A stretch of 64,000 nt of DNA from Streptomyces lavendofoliae (GTDB lineage Bacteria; Actinomycetota; Actinomycetes; Streptomycetales; Streptomycetaceae): the NCBI RefSeq assembly GCF_014649735.1, contig NZ_BMTP01000006.1, positions 62,001 through 126,000 of the forward strand, given 5' to 3'. Made by a program: the position numbers and the translations under genes. The notes under the pieces are model-generated. The model had not been told where the DNA came from, ran no database searches, and was given only the letters and a program-made list of their open reading frames with translations. Positions 33,951 through 41,459 of the stretch are shown one piece after another (within the stretch, counting starts at the first letter, position 1; each line of letters starts with the position of its first letter).

Positions 33951-34324
33951 CGAACCTCTTTCGTCAGGAACCGGCACGGCGGCTCGGGCCAGACCGGCGG
34001 CGGGCGCACCGGCCATGTCGGGCGGGCCCGCGGCGTATGACGCGCCGGGCCGCTTCGACGGCGGTCCGGGCCGCCGCCCGGGTCCGGGCGGTGAGGGCGG
34101 CTCGACCGGGTCGGCAGCGTACCGACGGGCCTGACGGACGTGAGCACCGGTGGCGGTGGGGACGGCCGCGCGTTCCCGTGGCCGGGAGTGCGTCCCGCCC
34201 CGTCCGGCCCGGTGGTCGTCGGCGGGCGGCGCGGTACCGGATCTCGGGCAGCCCTCGTCCCACGGCCGGCTCACTCCCCCGTGTCCGACTGCCGCGCATG
34301 CCGACACACGGGGTCGAATAACCC
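33951..34324. other. Intergenic region, no gene recognised
   Basis: About 375 bases of GC-rich sequence with Arg/Pro-rich frames only. It contains the promoter of the lipoprotein gene on the minus strand. Confidence 0.45.
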
Positions 34325-34354
34325 TTCGATCCGTGGAGCCCGGCGCCTTACGAT
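34325..34354 (+). promoter_or_regulatory. Promoter of a small leaderless gene
   Basis: -35 TTCGAT (34325-34330), 18-bp spacer, -10 TACGAT (34349-34354), then eight bases to a GTG start at 34363. The arrangement predicts transcription from at or next to the start codon. Confidence 0.5.
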
Positions 34355-34362
34355 CATCGTTC

Positions 34363-34563
34363 GTGACCACCGACATACGCCGCCTCCTCGGGACCGGCCC
34401 CACCACGTCCGCGCCGGGTGCCGGCCCGGGCGAGACGACCCGGCGCCGCGTCGTCGCCGCTCAGGCGGATCTCGACACCGGCCCGCTGCGCCACCTGCAC
34501 CTGCCGGACCTGGACGAGCTGCGGGACCGGGGCGTGCTCGACGCGCACTCCCTGACAGACTGA
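34363..34563 (+). CDS. Small hypothetical protein (66 aa)
   Basis: GTG 34363 directly follows a good -10, with no Shine-Dalgarno. The product starts VTTDIRRLLGTGP and ends QADLDTGPLRHLHLPDLDEL then RDRGVLDAHSLTD; the regular helical C-terminal half and strong G/C third positions suggest real coding. Family not recognised. A second low-complexity frame begins five bases after its stop. Confidence 0.5.
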   Translation: MTTDIRRLLGTGPTTSAPGAGPGETTRRRVVAAQADLDTGPLRHLHLPDLDELRDRGVLDAHSLTD

Positions 34564-34568
34564 CGCGG

Positions 34569-34844
34569 GTGACGACGACGCGCCGCCGCCCGCTGGGCCC
34601 CGGTCCCCGCCCCGACTCCGACTCCGACTCCGACTCGGGGACCGACTCCGCACCCGGCCCCGACCCCGGCTCCCTGCCGGACGGCGGGCCCGACGCCGGC
34701 CCTGCGCGGCGCGGCCGTACCGCCGCCGAACTGGCGGTCGACCCGGGCTCCGCACCCGGCCGGCCGGTCGCCCGGCAGCGGCCGGTGGCCCGCCGGCACC
34801 TGGGCCCCGGTCCGCAGCCGGGTACCGGCGGCACCCACGGCTGA
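34569..34844 (+). CDS. Possible low-complexity protein (91 aa)
   Basis: Frame starting GTG five bases after the preceding stop, encoding PDSDSDSDSGTDSAPGPDPG and further Pro/Gly/Arg-rich sequence. Position supports coupling, but composition alone could produce this frame. Weak. Confidence 0.22.
   Translation: MTTTRRRPLGPGPRPDSDSDSDSGTDSAPGPDPGSLPDGGPDAGPARRGRTAAELAVDPGSAPGRPVARQRPVARRHLGPGPQPGTGGTHG
34612..34635. repeat. Tandem hexamer CCGACT x4
   Basis: Four exact copies of CCGACT at 34612-34635; read in the frame of 34569-34844 they give a (DS)n run. Likely to vary by slippage. Confidence 0.7.
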
Positions 34845-35192
34845 CCGCCGCCGCACGGCCGGACGTGCCGGGGCCCGCCCTCCGCGGCCCGCCCTCCGGC
34901 GGCCGCCCGTGGCAGCCGAGCCCTGGCACGGCCATGGTCTGCTCGGCCATGCGCTTCGTCCCCGAGGGCGTGGGGGTGGACGGGCCCGGGACCGCGGCCG
35001 AACAGGGGCGGTTCAGTCCGCCGGGTCCCCGCCGCCGTGCGAGCGCTGCCGGGGACCGGCGTACCGCCCTCCCACCCGCCGTGCCGCGCGGCCGACGGGG
35101 TGGCCGGGTGCGGTGTCGACGGGCCGTTCCTCGCCTCCCGCCCTAGCGTGGCAGGCAGGAGTGTCCGCGGGCAGGGCTGAGGGAGTCGGCAC
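34845..35192. other. Intergenic region, no gene recognised
   Basis: About 350 bases before the SDR gene. No supported frame; promoter of the SDR gene presumably near 35130-35160. Confidence 0.4.
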
Positions 35193-36080
35193 ATGGCAAG
35201 GGAAGCGGGGCCGCTCCACGGCCGCACGGCTGTCGTCACGGGAGCGGCCCGGGGCCTCGGCGAAGGGCTGGCCGTGCGGCTGGCCGAGCGCGGCGCCAAG
35301 GTGGCCCTGCTCGGGCGGGAGGGAGCGGCCCTGGCCCGGGTCGCGGAACGGCTGGGGACGGAGTCCGCCTGCTGGGAGGTCGACGTCACCGACGACGCCC
35401 GTATGGCGGAGGTCGCCGGCGAGGTGCGGGAACGGTTGGGGCCGCCGTCGGTGGTCGTGGCGAACGCCGGTGTGGCGGAGGGCGGGCCGTTCGCCGAGTC
35501 GGACCCGGCCTCGTGGCGCCGCGTCATCGAGGTGAACCTGGTGGGCAGTGCCATCACCGCCCGGTCCCACCTGGCGGCGCTGTTCGAGACCAGCGGCTAC
35601 TTCCTCCAGGTCGCCTCGCTCGCGTCGATCGGCGCCGCGCCGATGATGAGCGCGTACTGCGCCTCCAAGGCCGGTGTCGAGTCGTTCGCCCACTCGCTGC
35701 GCGCCGAGGTCGCCCACCGCGGCGTGGGGGTGGGCATCGCCTACATCAACTGGACGGACACCGACATGGTCCGCGACGTCGACGCCCACGCCGTCCTGCG
35801 GGAGCTGCGCGGCCATATGCCGCCGCCCGCCCGCCGGGTCCATTCCGTCGCCCATGTGGCCGGACGGCTGGTCCGTGCGGTGGAACGGCGTCGCCCCACC
35901 GTGTACGTACCGTCCTGGATGCGGGCGACTCAGCTCGTGCGGGCCGCCATGCCGCCCGTGGTCACGGCGCTGTCCCGCAGGGAACTGCCCCGGCTCGCCG
36001 CGGCCCACCCCTTCGAGCCCACCGGCCTCCTCGGGCCGGGCGGTCTCGCCGACGCACCGGCGCCGCGCCCGTCCGCCTGA
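35193..36080 (+). CDS. Short-chain dehydrogenase/reductase
   Basis: 295 aa NAD(P)-dependent oxidoreductase of classical SDR type. Cofactor motif VVTGAARGLGEGLA (TGxxxGxG), VDVTDDA, NAG in VVANAGVAEGG, catalytic Ser in LQVASLASIGAAP, and YCASK for the Tyr/Lys pair. The C-terminal extension (VYVPSWMRATQLVRAAMPPVV) could lie on the membrane and is seen in lipid- or steroid-acting SDRs. Start ATG lies after GAGGGAGTCGGCAC. Monocistronic. Confidence 0.9.
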   Translation: MAREAGPLHGRTAVVTGAARGLGEGLAVRLAERGAKVALLGREGAALARVAERLGTESACWEVDVTDDARMAEVAGEVRERLGPPSVVVANAGVAEGGPFAESDPASWRRVIEVNLVGSAITARSHLAALFETSGYFLQVASLASIGAAPMMSAYCASKAGVESFAHSLRAEVAHRGVGVGIAYINWTDTDMVRDVDAHAVLRELRGHMPPPARRVHSVAHVAGRLVRAVERRRPTVYVPSWMRATQLVRAAMPPVVTALSRRELPRLAAAHPFEPTGLLGPGGLADAPAPRPSA

Positions 36081-36117
36081 CGTGCCGGGCCGGACGGCGA
36101 ACGGTCCGCCGTCCCGG

Positions 36118-36450
36118 TCACTCGGTCTCGGCCGTGGACCGCAGGTCGGGGGCGATGCGCAGCGCGGTGTCCAGACCACTGAGCGCCAGGATGCGCTGGA
36201 GCCTCGGGGACAGTGGGCCGGCGACGACGAGACGCTGCGTGCGGTGTCCTTTGACGAGGACGTTGAGCAACGTGGAGTCGGCGAAGGCCACTTGGCTGAG
36301 GTCGACGACCGTACGCGCCACCGTGGTGTCCGCGGCCGCCGTGGCGAGCGCCGCGTCGAGCAGGACGGAGGTGGCGACGTCGAACTCGCCGGCGCACAGG
36401 ATGATCCTGGTGCCGTCCTCGTCCGGCAGTGCCTGGACATGCGCTCTCAC
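36118..36450 (-). CDS. STAS-domain anti-sigma factor antagonist
   Basis: 110 aa. STAS fold with VRAHVQALPDEDG, IILCAGEFDVATSVLLDAAL and the phosphorylatable serine of VVDLSQVAFADSTLLNVLV. Such proteins, when dephosphorylated, sequester anti-sigma kinases and free stress sigma factors (SigB/SigF type). GTG 36450 follows GGGAGGCGG. Its kinase partner is not adjacent; the SigB-like factor at 14786 and the PP2C phosphatase at 60088 are thematically related but distant. Confidence 0.88.
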   Translation of the reverse strand: MRAHVQALPDEDGTRIILCAGEFDVATSVLLDAALATAAADTTVARTVVDLSQVAFADSTLLNVLVKGHRTQRLVVAGPLSPRLQRILALSGLDTALRIAPDLRSTAETE

Positions 36451-36631
36451 CTGCCGCCTCCCTCTTCGTCGCCGGCGCCGGCCGGCCGGGGTGCGGCGCG
36501 GCGTCCACCGGTACATGGCTTCCGCGAGTAGCCGTCTCGCATGCGCATCCTCACCCTTTGCGGCCGGAGCGTGCCGAGCGGCACGTGTTGGACGACTGTC
36601 GGAACGCGGCCGGCGCACCGCCCGGTCCCTC

Positions 36632-36820
36632 ATGGACGGGCCGCGCGCGTGCTTCCGCTGCGAGGAGATCGGCTCGGCCATCGACGAGAACCGCCGTGCC
36701 GCGAGGAACCATGCGCCCGTCCCTGGCGGCAGGCCCAGAAACCCCGTACGGAACGGGAGCGAGCCGCTGATGCAGGTGCAACGCCCTCATCACCAACCTC
36801 TCCGCACGGGCATGCCGTGA
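36632..36820 (+). CDS. Possible small CxxC protein (62 aa)
   Basis: Starts MDGPRACFRCEEIGSAIDEN, with a lone CxxC, then Arg/Pro/His-rich sequence. No ribosome site and no family. Could be chance. Confidence 0.22.
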   Translation: MDGPRACFRCEEIGSAIDENRRAARNHAPVPGGRPRNPVRNGSEPLMQVQRPHHQPLRTGMP

Positions 36821-37095
36821 CGCGCCACTGACGGGCTCACGCCACTAATCGGATGGAATGCCCGGTGACCGCCGGTGCGTCCGCCGCGCGCCCGCGCACC
36901 CGGTGCGCTCCTGGCGCCGCGCGGGCGGCGATCGCCGGCCGGCGGGTGGTCCTGCCGGGTGTTCCCGCTCACAGCCGGGTGGGTGGGGGTGACGGCGAGC
37001 GGTCGGGAGCCGTCGGACGAGGTACGGGCGACGTGGACGACAGGACCGACCGGACCGACCTGAATCAGATGAACGGGACGAGCGGGACGGGCGGG

Positions 37096-37365
37096 ATGAG
37101 CGACGAGGCGATCGCCCGCGCGGTGCGCGGTGTCGTCGCGCGGGAGGTCGCGCGCGAGGCTCTGGCCGCACGGGTCACGGCGCTGCGGACGGCCACCTCC
37201 GCCGAGGAGTCGGCCGAGCGCGACCGGTGCGGCGCCGCCATGGCGGAGGCCGACACCCGGATCCTGCTGGAGTCGATCGAGGTGCTCGGCCGGCTCGGCA
37301 TGACGGTCGCCGCCATGGCCTGCTCGTACGTCGCCCGGGAGGAGGGCCTCCTTCCCGCTCCGTGA
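37096..37365 (+). CDS. Hypothetical helical protein (89 aa)
   Basis: Highly helical: MSDEAIARAVRGVVAREVAR, ALAARVTALRTATSAEESAE, then TRILLESIEVLGRLGMTVAA. Strong G/C third-position bias. ATG 37096 chosen for the start of well-behaved sequence; ATG 37069 is an in-frame alternative. Not recognised. Confidence 0.5.
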   Translation: MSDEAIARAVRGVVAREVAREALAARVTALRTATSAEESAERDRCGAAMAEADTRILLESIEVLGRLGMTVAAMACSYVAREEGLLPAP

Positions 37366-37396
37366 CGCATGCGGAGAGCGCGGGGCGCATGGGCCG

Positions 37397-38059
37397 TCAC
37401 GCGGCCAGGGCGGCGGGTTCGCCGAGGCGGGCCGCCGCCGTGCGCCAGGCTTCCGTCACCGCGCCGTACGCCTGAGCCGTGCGCACCGCGTGGTCGCCGC
37501 GCAGCGTGAGCGGCGCCCCGACGTGGACGTGCAGCTCGGGCCGGCGGACCGGTGCCGTGACCAGGCCGGCGAGCTGCTTGGCCGCGCTCCCCGAGACGAC
37601 CCGGCGGGCCCCGGCCTGACCGACCGGTACGACGGGCGCGCCCGTGCGCTCGGCGAGCCGGGCCAGCCCGCTGCGGAAGGTGACCGGCGCGGCCTCGGCG
37701 GCGTCCTCGCGGAGCGGGATGCCGCCCTCGGCGTAGATGAGGACCGGGCGCCCCTCGTCGAGGGCGGCGGCGGCGAGGTCCAGGGCCCGGGCGGCACGCC
37801 GGTCGTGGCGGTGGACGGGGATGTGGCCCTCGCGGGTGAGCGCACGGCCGAGGAACGGTATGCGCCACAGGCCGGCGGCGGCCATGACGACCGGCCGGAC
37901 GCCGAGCCGGCGGAGCGCGGCGAGCACGATGGCCGGGTCGGCGAGCGATGTGTGGTTGGCGGCCAGGATGCTGCCCGGAGCGATACGGGCCGCCGGGTCG
38001 GCGGTGACCGTGAGGCGCCCGATGGTGGGCACCAGGGCCTGGCTGAGGCGGCTGAGCAT
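37397..38059 (-). CDS. 1-acylglycerol-3-phosphate acyltransferase family (PlsC-like)
   Basis: 220 aa. Transfers an acyl chain to lysophosphatidate or a related acceptor at the membrane face. HxxxxD motif in NHTSLADP (~35-42), the FxxR-equivalent IPVHRHDRRA, and EGG in IYAEGGIPL (~110), then VPVG. Slightly shorter than typical PlsC and with no strong N-terminal membrane helix. ATG 38059 lies after GGGGAGAACCGC. Single gene between an unrelated hypothetical and a divergent-looking secondary-metabolism island. Confidence 0.85.
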   Translation of the reverse strand: MLSRLSQALVPTIGRLTVTADPAARIAPGSILAANHTSLADPAIVLAALRRLGVRPVVMAAAGLWRIPFLGRALTREGHIPVHRHDRRAARALDLAAAALDEGRPVLIYAEGGIPLREDAAEAAPVTFRSGLARLAERTGAPVVPVGQAGARRVVSGSAAKQLAGLVTAPVRRPELHVHVGAPLTLRGDHAVRTAQAYGAVTEAWRTAAARLGEPAALAA

Positions 38060-38132
38060 GCGGTTCTCCCCGTTCCGGCGATGTGACTCTCATCGTCGGC
38101 GGCCGGGGACCCGTTTTCCTGAGCACGCGTAC

Positions 38133-39119
38133 TCACTTCCCCGGCACCCGGTACCCAGCGGGGCGCCCTGTGCCGGGCCGGGTGGGCCGGTCCACCCACA
38201 CGCGCACGAGGCAGCGTCGCCGCAGCGGATCGTCGGAGGCGTCGGTGAAGGCGGTGCGGCCGTGGAGGACGGCGGTGTTGTCCAGCAGCAGGAAGTCACC
38301 GGGGCGCAGGCGGATGCGCAGCACCGTGCCGGGGTCGGCCAGGACCTCGTCGAAGGCGTCCAGGGCCGTGCGGTCGGCGACGGACAGCGGCTCGCCCGCC
38401 TCCCGGTGGGCGCGTTCGATCCAGTACCTGTTGTAGCGGGTCAGCACCTCGCCCGCACGGCGCTCGAAGACGGGGTGCACCCGGTCGAAGCCGTCATCGC
38501 GCCCGAAGCGGAAGTCGCGGTACAGGCGCCCCAGTACGGCGGGGTGGCGGGCGAGCAGCCGGTCGTGCACCGTGGCGCCGCCGGCAAGCAGGGACGCGCC
38601 GCCGTGTGCGGCCTGCCGGACGCACAGCAGCCCCAGGAGGTGGGGCGGCCCCGGCGGGCCGGCGCGGTCGGTGTGGAGGGCGAGGTGCCGGTCGTCCACC
38701 CCGCCCCGTACCGCGTCGGCCGCCGGGTGCCCGGAGGGGAGCCGGGACGTGACGAGGACGTGGCCCTGCTCGGGTGCGTCCGGCGGCCTGGGCGTGCCGA
38801 GCCGCGCGGCGAACCGGTGCGCCAGGTCGAGGCACCGCGCGTCGCTCAGGCCGGTCAGGGGTCCGCCGCGTACCACCGCGAAACCGGGGCCCCGCGCCAA
38901 CTGTTCGGCGAGGCGGGCGAACAACCCGGCCGGAAGGTCCGGCGGCTCCCCCGGGTCCGGCGGGGGCGGTTGCCCGGCCGGCCGGAGCCCGCCTGCCCGG
39001 TCGGCGCGTGCACCGTCCGTCCACGCGGCCGGGAGGGTCAGGAGCCAGTCGTCCTCCCGCAAGGTGTCCCGGGTCCAGTCCCTGGGGCCGCCGGGGGCAG
39101 CGACTCGCTCTGTCGACAT
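38133..39119 (-). CDS. TauD/TfdA-type Fe(II)/2-oxoglutarate dioxygenase
   Basis: 328 aa non-heme iron oxygenase. The metal triad is visible: HTD in HLALHTDRAG (~149-151) and the distal His in AVLHGRTAF (~285), followed by the oxoglutarate-binding Arg in RRRCLVRVWVDR. The overall layout with a leading ARGPGFAVVRGGPL is like amino-acid hydroxylases (clavaminate-synthase/VioC side of the family). Start ATG 39119 after GGAGGCGGCC. It is divergent from the afsA-type gene; the 292-base gap contains an ARE-like palindrome, so γ-butyrolactone control is plausible. Confidence 0.88.
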   Translation of the reverse strand: MSTERVAAPGGPRDWTRDTLREDDWLLTLPAAWTDGARADRAGGLRPAGQPPPPDPGEPPDLPAGLFARLAEQLARGPGFAVVRGGPLTGLSDARCLDLAHRFAARLGTPRPPDAPEQGHVLVTSRLPSGHPAADAVRGGVDDRHLALHTDRAGPPGPPHLLGLLCVRQAAHGGASLLAGGATVHDRLLARHPAVLGRLYRDFRFGRDDGFDRVHPVFERRAGEVLTRYNRYWIERAHREAGEPLSVADRTALDAFDEVLADPGTVLRIRLRPGDFLLLDNTAVLHGRTAFTDASDDPLRRRCLVRVWVDRPTRPGTGRPAGYRVPGK

Positions 39120-39330
39120 GGCCGCCTCCGTGGGCGTGGGGGAACAGGCAGGGGTCGCGAGGTCAGGTCTGCGGATCGTTCCCACGGTGTTCATGGAGGA
39201 AACCGGCGTCCACGGAGGAAACCGGCACGGGGCCGGGCGGCGGGGAGTTGACGGTGGGGGGCGGCTTCTGGGCCTCTGCCGGGTATGCCGCATACTCACA
39301 GCACACACCCCATGTGAAGGACCGGGTGGA

Positions 39331-39353
39331 AACTAAACCGGCTGGTATGTATC
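39331..39353 (+). promoter_or_regulatory. Autoregulatory-element (ARE)-like palindrome upstream of afsA-type gene
   Basis: TAAACCGGCTGGTATGT-type sequence with inverted halves AACTAAACC and GGTATGTAT, like the binding sites of ArpA/ScbR receptors (RAACCNNCNGGTTTG style). A second short palindrome GTATG-CCG-CATAC lies at 39283-39295. Both are within the shared promoter of the dioxygenase and afsA-type genes. Confidence 0.5.
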
Positions 39354-39411
39354 TTCGGGCGACAGCTACGGGCGCGCCGTCCGTCAAGTACCTTGCGTTT
39401 GAGGGGAGTAC

Positions 39412-40404
39412 ATGGCTACGAGTGCGTATCGGACGGAGGACCCCCTGAGCACCGCGCCCCTCGGGGGCCGTGAAGATCCGATGCGCTGCCCGCCCGCCTT
39501 CCGCTTCCCCTCCCTGACCACCACGGTGCCCAAGGAGTTCGTGCACCGGGCCGCCGTGGCCGAGGTGATGCTCACCGACTGGCGGCGCAGGAGCGACACC
39601 CGCTTCGACGTCACGGCCCAGTGGCCGCGTGGGCACAGCTTCTTCAGCCCGATACGCGGGCATCATGACCCGCTCCTCGCCGCGGAAACGATCCGCCAGG
39701 TCGGCTCGCTCCTCGCTCACGCGGAGTTCGGCGTCCCCTTCGGCCACCACTTCCTGATGTGGGACCTGGAGTACGCCGTCGACCAGGAACACCTCCTGGT
39801 CGGCGACGCCCCCGCCGCGCTCGACATCGACGTCGACTGCACCGAGGTCAAGCGGCGGGGCTCCGCACTGGCGGGGCTGCGCTACACGGCGGTGGTCCGG
39901 CGCGACGGCCACGTCGCCGTAACCGGGGGCGCCTCCTTCACCTGCACCTCCCCGGACGTCTACCGGCGGCTCCGGGCGGGGCGCGGGCCGGACGACGGGC
40001 GATCCCCGGTCCCGCTGACCGCCCCCGCCTCCCCGCAGAGCGTCGGACGTACGTCCCCCATGGACGTGGTGCTCTCCCCCGTCGGCGAGGAGAACCGCTG
40101 GCGACTGCGCGTCGACAGCCGCCACCACGTGCTGTTCGACCACCCTGTCGACCACGTCCCGGGCATGGTCCTGCTGGAGGCGGCGCGCCAGGCGGCGGCG
40201 TCCGTCCTGGGGGACGGCGAGATGCTCCCCATCGCGATCACCAGCCATTTCACGCGGTTCGCGGAGCTGGACGCGCCCTGCTCGATCGGGGCCACCCGCC
40301 TTTCCGCGCCCGGGGCCGGCCGGGGAGCGGTGCGGGTGACCGGCAGCCAGGAAGGCCGGCCCGTCTTCTCCTCGACCGTGACGGCCTCGTCCCACCGGCT
40401 CTGA
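39412..40404 (+). CDS. AfsA-family γ-butyrolactone biosynthesis protein
   Basis: 330 aa, two hot-dog-like AfsA repeats. First: VPKEFVHRAAVAEVMLTDWR and FFSPIRGHHDPLLAAETIRQ. Second: SRHHVLFDHPVDHVPGMVLLE then ITSHFTRFAELDAPCSIGAT. AfsA enzymes condense a β-ketoacyl chain with dihydroxyacetone phosphate to begin A-factor-type signal synthesis. Start ATG 39412 after GAGGGGAGTAC. Followed by a TetR receptor gene on the same strand, as in scbA/scbR and barX/barA loci. Confidence 0.93.
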   Translation: MATSAYRTEDPLSTAPLGGREDPMRCPPAFRFPSLTTTVPKEFVHRAAVAEVMLTDWRRRSDTRFDVTAQWPRGHSFFSPIRGHHDPLLAAETIRQVGSLLAHAEFGVPFGHHFLMWDLEYAVDQEHLLVGDAPAALDIDVDCTEVKRRGSALAGLRYTAVVRRDGHVAVTGGASFTCTSPDVYRRLRAGRGPDDGRSPVPLTAPASPQSVGRTSPMDVVLSPVGEENRWRLRVDSRHHVLFDHPVDHVPGMVLLEAARQAAASVLGDGEMLPIAITSHFTRFAELDAPCSIGATRLSAPGAGRGAVRVTGSQEGRPVFSSTVTASSHRL

Positions 40405-40706
40405 GCGAGCGGCTCGACCGGCACGGGGCGTCCCCGCCCGCACCCCCGGTGCCACCAAGGCATCCGCCGCCCGGGAGGTCTTCCGGGGCGGCTCTCGAAC
40501 GGCCCCTTCGGCACCGTCCCGCCACTGTGGCCACCTGCTCCACACGCCGCTCGCCGGGCCGGTCCGCCGGTCACCGGGGCCGGGCCGGATCCCTGGTGTG
40601 GGCACGGCGGAGGCGGGAAGGACCGTGGCTGGGGCCGGACGCATTCCAGCCATTCCGGCCGCGGGAGGAAAGTGGTACCACGTTCACCTACCGAGCGGAG
40701 CGGTAA

Positions 40707-40730
40707 GATACAGACCCAGCGGTTTGTTAT
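40707..40730 (+). promoter_or_regulatory. ARE-like operator before the γ-butyrolactone receptor gene
   Basis: ACAGACC-CAGC-GGTTTGT (40710-40727): arms differ at one position, matching the consensus half ACAAACC recognised by ArpA/ScbR receptors. A related weak palindrome TACCG-N7-CGGTA lies at about 40689-40705, and GTGGTACCAC at 40672-40681. The site lies 43 bases before the GTG, as expected for autorepression. Confidence 0.7.
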
Positions 40731-40772
40731 TGGGTGGACATCACGTCCCGAGAGCCCGTGGAGGAGGCGAGA

Positions 40773-41459
40773 GTGGCGAAGCAGGACCGAGCCATCCGTA
40801 CGCGCCGGACGATTCTGGCCGCGGCGGCCAAGGTGTTCGAGCAGCGGGGGTATCAGGCGGCCACGATCTCCGAGATCCTCACCACGGCCGGAGTCACCAA
40901 GGGCGCCCTGTACTTCCACTTCGAGTCCAAGGACGACCTGGCGCAGGGTGTGCTCGCCGAGCAGGACCAGCGGTTGGTGGTGCCCCGCCGCCCGTGCCGT
41001 ACACAGGAGCTGGTGGACGTGGTGATGCTGCACGCCCACCGCCTCAGGACCGACCCCATGGTGCGCGCCGGGGTCCGGCTGTCGCTGGACCAGCAGGCGC
41101 ACGACCTCGACCGCTCCGGGCCGTTCCTGCGGTGGGTGCAGGTTCTGGACCAACTGCTGGACGACGCCCGGGCCCAGGGCGAGCTGCTCCCCCACGTGGT
41201 CCCGGCCGAGACAGCCGAGGTGCTGGTGGGCAGCTTCGCCGGCGTGCAGGCGATGTCCCAGGCCATCAGCGACTACCAGGACCTGCCCGACCGGGTGTGC
41301 GTGCTGCTCCGGCACGTGCTGCCGACGGTGGTGCTGTCCTCGGTCCTCGCCTCCATCGACCTGTCGCGGACGAGGGGAGCCGTCGTGCTGGCCGAGCTGG
41401 ACGCCGACGCCGGCGCGGACTCCCGCCCGGCACTGCTGGAGCGTCAGCCCGTCGGCTGA
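40773..41459 (+). CDS. TetR-type γ-butyrolactone receptor (ArpA/ScbR family)
   Basis: 228 aa repressor. The HTH region AIRTRRTILAAAAKVFEQRG, ATISEILTTAGVTKGALYFH and FESKDDLAQGVLAEQDQ is the ArpA-family form. The C-terminal ligand domain keeps AGVRLSLDQQAHDLDRSGPF and a Trp (FLRWVQV) at the place conserved in true butyrolactone receptors. GTG 40773 follows GGAGGAGGCGAGA. Senses the product of the neighbouring AfsA-type enzyme, most likely. Its 3' end overlaps the convergent FAD-monooxygenase gene by 16 bases. Confidence 0.9.
   Translation: MAKQDRAIRTRRTILAAAAKVFEQRGYQAATISEILTTAGVTKGALYFHFESKDDLAQGVLAEQDQRLVVPRRPCRTQELVDVVMLHAHRLRTDPMVRAGVRLSLDQQAHDLDRSGPFLRWVQVLDQLLDDARAQGELLPHVVPAETAEVLVGSFAGVQAMSQAISDYQDLPDRVCVLLRHVLPTVVLSSVLASIDLSRTRGAVVLAELDADAGADSRPALLERQPVG

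Noticed and set aside
36541..36831. Two overlapping plus-strand frames before the hypothetical gene at 37096
   Set aside because: Arg/Pro-rich, no ribosome site; only the 36632 frame with CFRC was kept, at low confidence.
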